Assembly (NCBI GenBank): GCA_934561485.1
Contig: CAKTGS010000009.1
Location: 1 to 39,554, forward strand
Length of the DNA stretch: 39,554 nucleotides
From: an uncultured Faecalibacterium sp.
Lineage (GTDB): Bacteria; Bacillota; Clostridia; Oscillospirales; Ruminococcaceae
Direction: 5' to 3'
In this document: piece after piece, positions 7,793-15,408 of the stretch
How the letters are laid out: every line of letters begins with the position of its first letter
How positions within the stretch are numbered: the stretch's first letter is position 1
Position numbers and translations under genes: made by a program
Notes under the pieces: model-generated
Told to the model about the DNA's origin: nothing
Databases searched by the model: none
Seen by the model: only the letters and a program-made list of their open reading frames with translations

Positions 7793-8914
7793 ATGAGTTG
7801 TAAAATTTCCCGCCGACAGTTTCTGCAGGTGACCGGGGCAGCGGCTGCTGCTGTGATGCTGGCAGGCCTGCCGCTGTCGGCCTTTGCGGCAGAGTACGGC
7901 GCGCCGAACATCACCACCGAAACCACCATGACCGAGCTGCACAACCACCCCAGCCTGGTGGGGGCCGGCATTCTGACCTATTCTAAGGATAAATACTTCC
8001 CGCAGCGGCAGAAGTGGGCCAACAAGACTCTGGGAGAATACGTGGGCAGCTGGGTGGCAGAGGACTGCGCCAACGGCCTGAATCTGCTGATCGAAAACTA
8101 CAACAGCGGGGTGCAGGTCACTCGCAAGATCTACTCGGCGGAGGAGATCGCACAGGACCCCTCCAAGAACGATGCCGAGGTCTACTACTTCCCGGCAGCG
8201 GATACTGGCAGAAAGGCAAAGTATGCCCTGGTGCTCTCCGGCAATGTGGGCACCAAGACGGCAGAGATGAAGGAGTGTATCTCCACAGCCTACCAGCTGC
8301 ACGAGATGGGCTATGCCGTGTTTGCCATGCGCTACCGGGTCTGGCCGGAAAACGATGACAACGCCCCCATTGAAGATGTGGGCAATGCCATCCGCTATAT
8401 CACGGACCATGCCGAAGAGCTGGGCGTGCAGACCGAAGGCTATGCCGTTCTCGGACATTCTTCCGGCGGACACATTACCGGCATTTTCGGGTCGAATCAG
8501 CTGGGCTACAAACAGTTTGGGGTGCCCAAGCCCGGGGCGCTGATCCTGGCCTACCCGGTGATCAATTTTTCGGAAGCCGAGCCGGTTTACCACGTGGTCG
8601 TGGACCAGCTCAAGCCCAGCCTGTGCTATTATCAGCTCAGTGTTTCGGTCGCTGTGACGGACGATTTTCCGCCGGTGTATTTCTGGTACGGCAAGGATGA
8701 TCTGCTGCTCATTGCGCTGAATTTTCAGCTGCAGGGGCCGGCTTTGCGCCGCGCCCTTATCCGGCACAATGTGCCCTACAAAGAAGTGGTGTACGAGCAC
8801 GCCGCCCACGGCATCGGCCTGGCCAACGGTACCGAGGCCGAGGGCTGGCTGAACGATGCCGTGGCCTTCTGGGAGGAGCAGACGGCTGCAGCAGAAGGAG
8901 ATGTATCGAAATGA
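7793..8914 (+). CDS. Exported alpha/beta hydrolase paralogue (Tat signal peptide)
   Basis: 373 residues and clearly a paralogue of the preceding gene across its whole mature length (shared TTMTELHNHPSLVGAGI, YNSGVQVT, AEVYYFPA, GHSSGGH, VPKPGALILAYPV, AVTDDFPPVYFWYGKDD, NGTEAEGWLNDAVAFWEEQ). The nucleophile is Ser223, with Asp in WYGKDD and His in HAAHGIG. Unlike its partner it begins with a twin-arginine signal, SRRQFLQ followed by an alanine-rich hydrophobic run and an AFAAE cleavage region. AAAGGAGG precedes the start, 16 nt after the first hydrolase stops. Its last codon overlaps the next start as ATGA. A tandem duplication followed by signal swapping is an inference. Confidence 0.82.
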   Translation: MSCKISRRQFLQVTGAAAAAVMLAGLPLSAFAAEYGAPNITTETTMTELHNHPSLVGAGILTYSKDKYFPQRQKWANKTLGEYVGSWVAEDCANGLNLLIENYNSGVQVTRKIYSAEEIAQDPSKNDAEVYYFPAADTGRKAKYALVLSGNVGTKTAEMKECISTAYQLHEMGYAVFAMRYRVWPENDDNAPIEDVGNAIRYITDHAEELGVQTEGYAVLGHSSGGHITGIFGSNQLGYKQFGVPKPGALILAYPVINFSEAEPVYHVVVDQLKPSLCYYQLSVSVAVTDDFPPVYFWYGKDDLLLIALNFQLQGPALRRALIRHNVPYKEVVYEHAAHGIGLANGTEAEGWLNDAVAFWEEQTAAAEGDVSK

Positions 8915-10371
8915 AGGACTGGAACGAATGCTTTGCCTGCCTGAATGCAGGCCTGCCGGATGATGTGCGCCGCCTGAAGGAAGCGGGGTATTATCAGCTG
9001 GCCATTGCTCGTGTAGATGCACTGCTGGCGGAGGACTGGGCTGCTGCCCAGAACCAGCCCGCCGGGGCTGCAGCCCTGCCCGCAAACCCCACTCCGCAGG
9101 GGCCGGATGCCCTGCGCGCTGCCCTGACGGCCGAGCGGGAGATCCTGCGCCGCCTGCCGCAGGTGTACACTCTTTCGGCTTCGCAGCTGCTGGCGCAGAT
9201 GCAGCAATTGGTACGCGGTTTTACCGCAGAAGAGTTTGCCGCGCTGGATGCTGCCGGTGCCATGGACTGGCGCTTTGTGGAAGGCGAAAAGCGGTACATC
9301 TGCCATGCGGCAGACACCCTGCTTGCCACCCATGCAGACCTTGCGGCCCGCCAGCTGGACCCGCCGCTGCCGCTGCCCAGCTGGGAACGGTACGAAGCCC
9401 AGCACGAGCAGATGGTGCGCACCGGTTCTGCCAGCGCGGAGATCACCCTGCAGGCCGGCATTGGCATGTCGGACGAAGCCTTTGCCGCTGCCCTGGCGGT
9501 CGCCCGGGCACAGGGCAGAGATGCCGTGCACGTCAAAGTCTGGCTGCCGCTGCCTGCTGCCTGCCCGGCCCAGAGCGGCATCGAGCTGTTGTCCTTTACC
9601 GAGCCGCCTGCCTTTGTTGCGCCGGAGGATGCAGCCCAGCGCACCGCTTACTGGGAAGCTGACCTGACCGAGAACCGCCGCTTTGGTGCGGTGTACCGCT
9701 ACCGCAGCACCGCCCATTATGCCGACCCACTGCACACTGCACCAGACCCCGTGCAGCCTGCCTTTGATACCGAGGAGCAGCTGCCGCATCTGGAATTCAC
9801 CCCGTACCTGCGGGCACTGGCCGCGCAGCTCACGGCGGGCCTGACCGACCCGGTGCAGAAGGCAAAGCGCATTTACGATTATGTGACCCTGAATGTGCAC
9901 TACCACTTTCAGCCGCCGTACTTTGTGCAGGAAAATATTTCGGATGCCTGTGCCCGCAGCCGCCGGGGCGACTGCGGCGTGATGGCGGCCACCTTTATTG
10001 TGCTGTGCCGCATTGCAGGCATCCCGGCCCGGTGGCAGAGCGGCCTGGTGGCCCGGCCGGAACTGGCCGGCTGCCACGACTGGGCCATGTTCTACATTGC
10101 CCCCATGGGCTGGATGTATGCCGACTGCTCGGCGGGGGCTTCCATGGCCCGCGCAGGCAATGAGACGATGCGCCTGCACTACTTTGGTAACCTGGACACC
10201 GACCGCATGGTGGCCAACCGTGCGCTGTGTGCACCCTTTGACCCGCCCATGTGCGCCTTCCGCGCCGACCCCTGCGACAATCAGGTGGGCGAAGTGGAAG
10301 CCAATGGCGTGGGCCTGTACGGAGAACAGGTGGTTGCAGAGCAAAAAATACTGGAACACCGTTATCTTTGA
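8911..10371 (+). CDS. Transglutaminase-like cysteine protease-fold protein
   Basis: 486 residues, no signal peptide or membrane segment seen, so probably cytoplasmic despite its exported operon partners. The C-terminal third holds the transglutaminase-like triad: Cys355 in RRGDCGVMAATF, His389 in GCHDWAMF and Asp405 in MYADCS. The first 250 residues are helical and then beta-rich and match nothing I recognise. It starts inside the stop of the second hydrolase (ATGA), showing translational coupling. Bacterial proteins of this superfamily are mostly peptidases or amidases rather than cross-linkers. A terminator follows 9 nt after the stop. Confidence 0.8.
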   Translation: MKDWNECFACLNAGLPDDVRRLKEAGYYQLAIARVDALLAEDWAAAQNQPAGAAALPANPTPQGPDALRAALTAEREILRRLPQVYTLSASQLLAQMQQLVRGFTAEEFAALDAAGAMDWRFVEGEKRYICHAADTLLATHADLAARQLDPPLPLPSWERYEAQHEQMVRTGSASAEITLQAGIGMSDEAFAAALAVARAQGRDAVHVKVWLPLPAACPAQSGIELLSFTEPPAFVAPEDAAQRTAYWEADLTENRRFGAVYRYRSTAHYADPLHTAPDPVQPAFDTEEQLPHLEFTPYLRALAAQLTAGLTDPVQKAKRIYDYVTLNVHYHFQPPYFVQENISDACARSRRGDCGVMAATFIVLCRIAGIPARWQSGLVARPELAGCHDWAMFYIAPMGWMYADCSAGASMARAGNETMRLHYFGNLDTDRMVANRALCAPFDPPMCAFRADPCDNQVGEVEANGVGLYGEQVVAEQKILEHRYL

Positions 10372-10379
10372 GAAAAATG

Positions 10380-10410
10380 CCGGGCTTTGCGTGGGCAAGG
10401 CCCGGTTTTT
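10380..10410 (+). terminator. Terminator of the hydrolase operon
   Basis: CCGGGCTTTGC and GCAAGGCCCGG form an 11-bp stem (one G-U) with a 4-nt loop, followed by T5. Confidence 0.9.
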
Positions 10411-10429
10411 GTGATGGGAGAGCAAATCT

Positions 10430-11770
10430 ATGGAATTTCTGGCCCTGTTATATACCTTTCTGCTGGTGGCCATCTGCCTGATGCTGGCACTGCTGCTGCA
10501 CCGCACCGGCAGGCAGACGGCACCGCAGCAGAACAACGAAGAACTGAAGGAATGGCTGCGCACCCAGCTGGAGGCACAGTCCAAGGCCATGGCGCAGAAG
10601 CAGGCCGAAATGGCTCAGCAGAATTACGAAGCCATGCGCGGCATCAGCGAAACGCTGCAGACCGCCGTGCAGGGCATGAGCAGCACCCTCAGTGCCGGGC
10701 AGGCTGCCCAGCAGCAGACCATGGAGCAGCGCCTGCAGGGGCTGGAAGCTTCCAATGCCCGCAAGCTGGAAGAAATGCGCCGGACTCTGACGGACAGTAT
10801 GGCCGCCCTGCAGGCGCAGAACACCCAGAAGCTGGACGAGATCCGCCGCACAGTGGACGAGCAGCTGCAGGACGCTCTGCAGAAGCGGGTGACCGAAAGC
10901 TTCAAGGCAGTCAATGCCCAGCTGGAGCAGGTGTACAAGGGCCTGGGTGAAATGCAGACCCTGGCTGCCGATGTGGGCGGGCTGAAGCAGGTTCTTTCCG
11001 GCGTCAAGACCCGCGGCATTCTGGGCGAGATCCAGCTGGGGGCCATTCTGGAAGAGATCCTGGCTCCAGAACAGTACGACACCAATGTGGCCACCATTCC
11101 GGGCAGCACCCAGCGGGTGGAATATGCCATCAAGATGCCCGGAGCGGATGGCGGCAGTGTCTGGCTGCCCATCGACTCCAAGTTCCCCGGCGATACCTAT
11201 GCCCACCTGCAGGATGCCCAGGCTTCCGGCGATGCGCAGGCTGTGGAAAACGCCCGCCATGCGCTGGAGCTGGTGCTGCGCAGCGAAGCCAGGGACATCC
11301 GGGAAAAATATGTGGAGCCGCCCTACACCACGGCCTTTGGCATTTTGTTCCTGCCCTTTGAAGGCCTGTACGCCGAGGTGGTGAATGCAGGCCTGCTGGA
11401 AGTGCTGCAGCGGGATTATCAGGTCAACGTGGCCGGCCCAAGTACCATGGCGGCGCTGCTCAACAGCCTGCAGATGGGCTTCAAGACCCTTGCCATCCAG
11501 AAGCGCTCCGGCGAAGTGTGGCAGCTGCTGGGAGCCGTCAAGACCGAATTTGACAAATTCGGGCAGGGGCTTTCCAAGCTGCAGCAGCGTCTGCGCCAGA
11601 CAGACGAAGAGCTGGATAACCTGATCGGTGTGCGCAGCCGTGCCATCAGCCGCAAGCTGCGCGCTGTGCAGACCATGGACGATGCATCCGCCGCAGCCCT
11701 GCTGGAGCTGGACACCGAACCGGGCCGCCCGGTGTCCGCTCGTCTGCCGGAGAGCGGGGAAGAGGAGTAA
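10430..11770 (+). CDS. rmuC: DNA recombination protein RmuC
   Basis: 446 residues. One N-terminal membrane anchor (residues 3-24) is followed by a coiled coil of about 150 residues rich in Gln, Glu and Ala, and then the RmuC nuclease-like core: KTRGILGEIQLGAILEEIL, WLPIDSKFPGD, EARDIREKYVEPPYTTAFGILFLP, EGLYAEVV and GPSTMAALLNSLQMGFKTLAI. RmuC limits inversions at short inverted repeats and belongs to the restriction-endonuclease-like fold. GGGAG lies 9 nt upstream of the start. The next 430 nt hold a large inverted-repeat element, an interesting neighbour for such a protein, though linkage may be chance. Confidence 0.92.
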   Translation: MEFLALLYTFLLVAICLMLALLLHRTGRQTAPQQNNEELKEWLRTQLEAQSKAMAQKQAEMAQQNYEAMRGISETLQTAVQGMSSTLSAGQAAQQQTMEQRLQGLEASNARKLEEMRRTLTDSMAALQAQNTQKLDEIRRTVDEQLQDALQKRVTESFKAVNAQLEQVYKGLGEMQTLAADVGGLKQVLSGVKTRGILGEIQLGAILEEILAPEQYDTNVATIPGSTQRVEYAIKMPGADGGSVWLPIDSKFPGDTYAHLQDAQASGDAQAVENARHALELVLRSEARDIREKYVEPPYTTAFGILFLPFEGLYAEVVNAGLLEVLQRDYQVNVAGPSTMAALLNSLQMGFKTLAIQKRSGEVWQLLGAVKTEFDKFGQGLSKLQQRLRQTDEELDNLIGVRSRAISRKLRAVQTMDDASAAALLELDTEPGRPVSARLPESGEEE

Positions 11771-11780
11771 AGGCGGCAAG

Positions 11781-12101
11781 GGCAGTCCAACGGGGAGCTT
11801 TCCCCGCAAATGGAGTCCGGAACCCACGGTATTCCCCTTTTTGTCGCTTGCGCGACATCTTCCCCCGACCGGGGGAAGTCTTTGCCCCAGTGCTGCGCAC
11901 CGGGGCCCCACTTCTCTGGACATTTGCTTGGGAAACTCCCCGCCAGACTGCCGGATAGCTGTATCTGCCCGGGGCTGTGGGCCGGGAGTTTTTCCGAGAA
12001 TGATCCGGCGGGTGGGCCCCTGCTGCCGTAGGCAGTAGGGCGGGCAATGGAATGGCCCGTTACATTCGCGGAAAAAGCTACCAGCACACAGCCCAACTGC
12101 C
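11781..12101 (+). repeat. Twin-hairpin intergenic element, copy A
   Basis: Non-coding stretch that fills the gap between rmuC and fprA. Hairpin I: 11791-11812 pairs with 11921-11942 (CGGGGAG, TTTCCC and GCAAATG against CATTTGC, GGGAAA and CTCCCCG), extended by GGCAGT (11781-11786) with ACTGCC (11947-11952). Inside are further stem-loops (CTTCCCCC/GGGGGAAG; GCCCC..GTGC/GCAC..GGGGC). Hairpin II: GGGCTGTG (11972-11979), TTTTTCCG (11989-11996) and GAATG pair with CATTC, CGGAAAAA (12069-12076) and CACAGCCC (12087-12094). Its interior has CCCTGCTGCC/GGCAGTAGGG and CGGGCAATGGAATGGCCCG. The core matches copy B at 34210-34471. Two copies share sequence mainly in loops and the AGYTTTYYCC/GGRRAAA stem parts. 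Confidence 0.85.
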
Positions 12102-12103
12102 TC

Positions 12104-12132
12104 TTGCTAAAAAACTGACAATGTGATATACT
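12104..12132 (+). promoter_or_regulatory. Promoter of fprA
   Basis: TTGCTA (12104-12109), 17 nt, TATACT (12127-12132). It begins just after the repeat element ends. Confidence 0.65.
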
Positions 12133-12200
12133 AGGAACTGTTCTCAGTAAATATTCGCCGTTTCTGCGGCACAACATAAAAATAAAGGAGCTGTCTGTCT

Positions 12201-13382
12201 ATGAGCGTACAAATCATCAGCAAGGCCATTCTGGGCGTGGGGGTGGACGATACCACCATCGACCTGTTTGAAAGTCAGTACCCGGTGCCTACCGGCGTCA
12301 GCTACAACTCCTATGTCATTCTGGACGAAAAAACGGCTGTGCTGGATACGGTGGACAACCGTGCCACGGATGCCTGGCTGGCAAACCTCACCGAAGCGCT
12401 GGGCGACCGCATGCCGGAATATCTGGTGGTCTCCCACATGGAGCCGGACCACGGTGCCAACGTAGCAAAGCTGGCAGCGCTTTACCCGGAGATGCAGGTG
12501 GTAGGCAACGCCAAGACCTTCCAGTATATGGAGCAGTTCTTTGGCGCAGATGCTATTGCCCCGGAGCGCCGCGTGGTGGTGAAGGACGGCGAGAGCCTGA
12601 GCCTTGGCGCCCACACCCTCACCTTTGTGTTTGCCCCCATGGTGCACTGGCCGGAGGTCATGGTCAGCTACGAGAGCAGCGAAAAGGTGCTGTTCTCTGC
12701 CGATGGCTTTGGCCGCTTTGGTGCGGTGGCAAGGTTTGACGAAAACGCCGACTGGGCCAGCGAAGCCCGCCGCTACTACCTGAACATTGTGGGCAAGTAC
12801 GGCCCGCAGGTGCAGGCATTGCTCAAAAAGGCTGCTGCACTGGAGATCAAGACCATCTGCCCGCTGCACGGCCCGGTGCTCACCGGGGACCTGGGCAAGT
12901 ATCTGGCCTATTATGATACCTGGTCCAGCTATAAGCCGGAAGAACCGGAAAAGATCCTGGTGGCCAGTGCTTCCATCCACGGCCATACCCGCGCCGCGGC
13001 CCACACCATGGCCGAAAAGCTGCGTGCCAAGGGCGCAAAGGTGGTGGAGATGGACCTGACCCGCACCGATGTGTCCTACGCCGTCACCGAGGCATTCCGC
13101 TGCGGAAAGATCGTTCTGGCCTGCGCCACCTATGACGGCTTCCTCTTCCCGCCGATGGAGACCTTCCTGTGCCACCTCAAAACCAAGGCGTTCCAGGGCC
13201 GCACCGTGGGCCTGATGGAAAACGGCACCTGGGCACCCATGGCGGCCAAGCTTATGCGGGCCGAACTGGAAGGCATGAAGAACATGACGGTGTGCGACAA
13301 TGTGGTCACCATCCGCAGTGCCGCCAATGCTGCCGCCGAAGCCCAGATGGACGCACTGGCTGCGGAGATCGTGTCAAAGTAA
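12201..13382 (+). CDS. fprA: A-type flavoprotein (flavodiiron oxygen/NO reductase)
   Basis: 393 residues, cytoplasmic. The N-terminal metallo-beta-lactamase-like domain carries the di-iron motif HMEPDH (His79, Glu81, Asp83, His84), a further ligand region MVHWPEVM, an Asp in SADGFGRFG and the His in CPLHGPVL. The C-terminal 140 residues form the flavodoxin domain (ILVASASIHGHTRAAA near 250, ATYDGFLFPP, ENGTWAPMAA). Such proteins reduce O2 to water or NO to N2O using rubredoxin-derived electrons, so it complements the rubrerythrin at 3.3 kb. AAAGGAG lies 10 nt upstream of the start. It is a single-gene unit with promoter and terminator. Confidence 0.94.
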   Translation: MSVQIISKAILGVGVDDTTIDLFESQYPVPTGVSYNSYVILDEKTAVLDTVDNRATDAWLANLTEALGDRMPEYLVVSHMEPDHGANVAKLAALYPEMQVVGNAKTFQYMEQFFGADAIAPERRVVVKDGESLSLGAHTLTFVFAPMVHWPEVMVSYESSEKVLFSADGFGRFGAVARFDENADWASEARRYYLNIVGKYGPQVQALLKKAAALEIKTICPLHGPVLTGDLGKYLAYYDTWSSYKPEEPEKILVASASIHGHTRAAAHTMAEKLRAKGAKVVEMDLTRTDVSYAVTEAFRCGKIVLACATYDGFLFPPMETFLCHLKTKAFQGRTVGLMENGTWAPMAAKLMRAELEGMKNMTVCDNVVTIRSAANAAAEAQMDALAAEIVSK

Positions 13383-13393
13383 CAGGAAAACGA

Positions 13394-13434
13394 AAGATCC
13401 CCTCTGCAGGAACAGCTCCGGCAGAGGGGATCTT
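13394..13434 (+). terminator. Terminator after fprA
   Basis: AAGATCCCCTCTGC (13394-13407) and GCAGAGGGGATCTT (13421-13434) form a perfect 14-bp stem. The T-tract after it is weak. Confidence 0.75.
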
Positions 13435-13799
13435 GTGCTTGTTATGGGATTTTAGCGGCTGCGATCATCAGCAGGCTGTAGGCCATGCTGTCCACTTGAA
13501 TACATAAAGGAAACGCCCTTTCGCATCTTCAACAGGTGAAACGGTGCGTCCGGTTTCCAGACAAAAACACCCCATAGCAAAGCTACGCGGCGTACAAACT
13601 GCAGCTGTGCCACGTTTTGCCGGAAGTTTTTCTATAAATGGACGCGCCTCAAGCCGGAATTGCTTCAATGTTTCCATTTTTGAAGAAAACGAAGCCGTTC
13701 CAACCCATTTGGGCGCACCCTCCTTCCGATAAAATGTTACGTTCGCTATAAGCACATTGTGGGCACAAATGCAAGCCGGTCTGGGGCAGGGCGTGTCTT
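13435..13799. other. Intergenic stretch of uncertain nature with small minus-strand frames
   Basis: About 365 nt, less GC-rich than its surroundings, with no recognised gene. On the minus strand there is a frame of 69 codons from 13677 to 13468 beginning METLKQFRLEARPF, without a ribosome site, and a 19-codon frame from 13708 to 13649 (MGWNGFVFFKNGNIEAIPA) preceded by a good AAGGAGG. On the plus strand a frame runs through 13544-13732. Three overlapping open frames suggest a dispersed repeat or decayed gene rather than a normal gene. I have an unverified impression that such sequences recur in Faecalibacterium. Confidence 0.35.
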
Positions 13800-13828
13800 T
13801 TGCATTTGCGGGGCAGCTGTGGTATACT
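13800..13828 (+). promoter_or_regulatory. Promoter of the DUF1624-like gene
   Basis: TTGCAT (13800-13805), 17 nt, TATACT (13823-13828). Confidence 0.65.
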
Positions 13829-13860
13829 GCCCTTATCTGAAATGAGAGGAAGAAAACAAG

Positions 13861-14604
13861 ATGACACAACGATCTTCCCGTTATGCCCTGCTGGATGAGC
13901 TGCGGGGGCTGGACCTGATCAGCATGATGCTCTACCACGGCTGCTGGGACCTGGTGTTTTTGTTCGGGGTGCAGGCAAACTGGTACTTCGACTGGCCGGG
14001 GCGGCTGTGGCAGCAGTCCATCTGCTGGGTATTCATTCTGCTGTCCGGCTTCTGCGTGCCGCTGGGGCACCACACCCTGCGGCGGGGTGCGGTGGTATTC
14101 GGCGGCGGTGCCCTGGTCACGGTGGTCACGCTGCTGGTAATGCCGGAGGACCGGGTGGTGTTTGGCGTGCTGACCCTGCTGGGCAGCGCAATGCTGATCA
14201 CCGGCCTGCTGGAACCGCTGCTCCGGCGTGTGCCTGCCGGTTTGGGAATGGCAGCGGCTGCAGTGCTGTTTGCGCTCACCTACCAAACGCAGGAGGGCTT
14301 TTGGGGGCTGCCGGGCTGGGCGGTGACTCTGCCGGTGGAGTGGTACCGCAATTATGGCACCGCATTTTTCGGGTTCTGCCCGTTCTGGTTTTACTCCACC
14401 GATTACTTCCCGCTGCTGCCGTGGCTGTTTTTGTTCTGGGCCGGGTATTTTCTGCACCGGCTGGTGGGCCGGGCGCGGCTGGAACCGCTGCGGCGGTCGG
14501 TCTGCCCGCCGTTGGGATGGCTGGGGCGGCACTCGCTGGTGGTGTATCTGCTGCACCAGCCGGTGATCTATGGGGTGCTGCTGCTGATCTTTTACATTTT
14601 CTGA
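13861..14604 (+). CDS. Membrane protein, DUF1624 / HGSNAT catalytic-domain-like
   Basis: 247-residue membrane protein with about seven hydrophobic segments. The start RYALLDELRGLDLISMMLYH with the conserved LRG...D...M..YH pattern, a later FILLSGF, and C-terminal LGWLGRHSLVVYLLHQPV are the hallmarks of the DUF1624 family, related to heparan-alpha-glucosaminide N-acetyltransferase and to acyltransferase-3 enzymes. These move acyl groups across or at the membrane; the bacterial substrate is unknown. AGAGGA lies 10 nt upstream of the ATG. It stands alone between its promoter and the flavodoxin promoter. Confidence 0.82.
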   Translation: MTQRSSRYALLDELRGLDLISMMLYHGCWDLVFLFGVQANWYFDWPGRLWQQSICWVFILLSGFCVPLGHHTLRRGAVVFGGGALVTVVTLLVMPEDRVVFGVLTLLGSAMLITGLLEPLLRRVPAGLGMAAAAVLFALTYQTQEGFWGLPGWAVTLPVEWYRNYGTAFFGFCPFWFYSTDYFPLLPWLFLFWAGYFLHRLVGRARLEPLRRSVCPPLGWLGRHSLVVYLLHQPVIYGVLLLIFYIF

Positions 14605-14614
14605 CGGATAGGGC

Positions 14615-14643
14615 TTGACAGCACGGCCAGGCTGTGGTATTCT
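14615..14643 (+). promoter_or_regulatory. Flavodoxin promoter
   Basis: Perfect TTGACA (14615-14620), 17 nt, TATTCT (14638-14643). The expected start site falls in the first palindromic operator. Confidence 0.8.
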
Positions 14644-14649
14644 ATTTGT

Positions 14650-14667
14650 GGTTAGAGAATACTAACC
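14650..14667 (+). promoter_or_regulatory. Palindromic operator 1 (GGTTAG-N6-CTAACC)
   Basis: Perfect inverted repeat GGTTAG-AGAATA-CTAACC at the expected transcription start. It shares the GTTAG-N6-CTAAC core with sites at 14714 and 15276 and is placed to repress. The regulator is not in the window. Confidence 0.75.
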
Positions 14668-14713
14668 AATAAAGTGCGTTGGATCAGTTCTGACGCATTT
14701 TTACGGAGCTGAA

Positions 14714-14731
14714 AGTTAGAGGCATCTAACT
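14714..14731 (+). promoter_or_regulatory. Palindromic operator 2 (AGTTAG-N6-CTAACT)
   Basis: AGTTAG-AGGCAT-CTAACT, in the leader 28 nt upstream of the flavodoxin start. Same core and spacing as operator 1. Confidence 0.7.
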
Positions 14732-14759
14732 AAAACTGATTTGAGAGAGGTCGATCTTT

Positions 14760-15182
14760 ATGAGCAAAGTAGCAATCGTATTCTGGAGCGCAACCGGCAA
14801 CACCGAGACCATGGCAAACTGCATTGCAGAGGGCGCTGGCGCAAACGCCACCATCGTGCCCTGCAGCGAGATGAACGCTGCCAAGCTGGGCGAGTTTGAT
14901 GTGGTGGCATTCGGCTGCCCCGCAATGGGCGCTGAGCAGCTGGAAGAGAGCGAGCTTGAGCCGATGTTTGCGGATCTGGAAGGCTCTCTGAACGGCAAGA
15001 AGATCGCACTGTTCGGCTCTTACGGCTGGGGCGATGGCCAGTGGATGCGTGACTGGGTGGAGCGTGCTCAGGGCGATGGCGCGCAGGTGTTTGGCGGCGA
15101 GGGCGTGATCTGCAACGAGACCCCCGATGACGATGTGCAGGCTGCCTGCCGCAAGCTGGGTGCAGACCTGGCTGCATGGTAA
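14760..15182 (+). CDS. Flavodoxin
   Basis: 140-residue single-domain flavodoxin that carries electrons with FMN. The FMN phosphate loop is WSATGNTETMA (residues 9-19), and the isoalloxazine-stacking loops are near FGCPAMGAEQLE and FGSYGWGDGQWMRDW. Sequence is typical of clostridial short-chain flavodoxins. The start has GAGAGG 9 nt upstream. Two GTTAG-N6-CTAAC palindromes lie in the promoter and leader. Flavodoxins commonly replace ferredoxin when iron is scarce, so control by an iron- or redox-sensing repressor is a reasonable inference. The next transcription unit carries a third copy of the palindrome. Confidence 0.94.
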   Translation: MSKVAIVFWSATGNTETMANCIAEGAGANATIVPCSEMNAAKLGEFDVVAFGCPAMGAEQLEESELEPMFADLEGSLNGKKIALFGSYGWGDGQWMRDWVERAQGDGAQVFGGEGVICNETPDDDVQAACRKLGADLAAW

Positions 15183-15210
15183 GCAGAAAGGTTTCGTCTC
15201 AGAGCTTCTC

Positions 15211-15239
15211 TTGACAAAAAGGGCTTGCTGCGTTAAACT
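15211..15239 (+). promoter_or_regulatory. Promoter of the YgbA-family operon
   Basis: Perfect TTGACA (15211-15216), 17 nt, TAAACT (15234-15239). A GTGCCGC/GCGGCAC hairpin (15244-15262) would lie at the very 5' end of the transcript. Confidence 0.7.
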
Positions 15240-15275
15240 TGGCGTGCCGCGTTTTGCGGCACCTTTGTTGCACCG

Positions 15276-15297
15276 AAAGTTAGAATATTCTAACTTT
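15276..15297 (+). promoter_or_regulatory. Palindromic operator 3 (22-nt perfect palindrome)
   Basis: AAAGTTAGAATATTCTAACTTT, perfect over 22 nt, with the same GTTAG-N6-CTAAC core as the two flavodoxin sites. It lies about 30-50 nt after the expected start site. The T-run after it could also let it terminate transcription weakly. Confidence 0.75.
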
Positions 15298-15408
15298 TTG
15301 AAAAGCAGCCCTTGCACAGGACGAAAACAAACATGCGGCAGGGGACAAAAGGGGGGAAAATGCCCTTTGGTCTCCTGCCGCTTTATGTTCCGGTAAAAGG
15401 CGGTGCGT

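Noticed and set aside
11781..12101. Copy A as an insertion sequence or MITE
   Set aside because: No transposase, no target-site duplication and the termini are not shared between copies; kept instead as a structured repeat.
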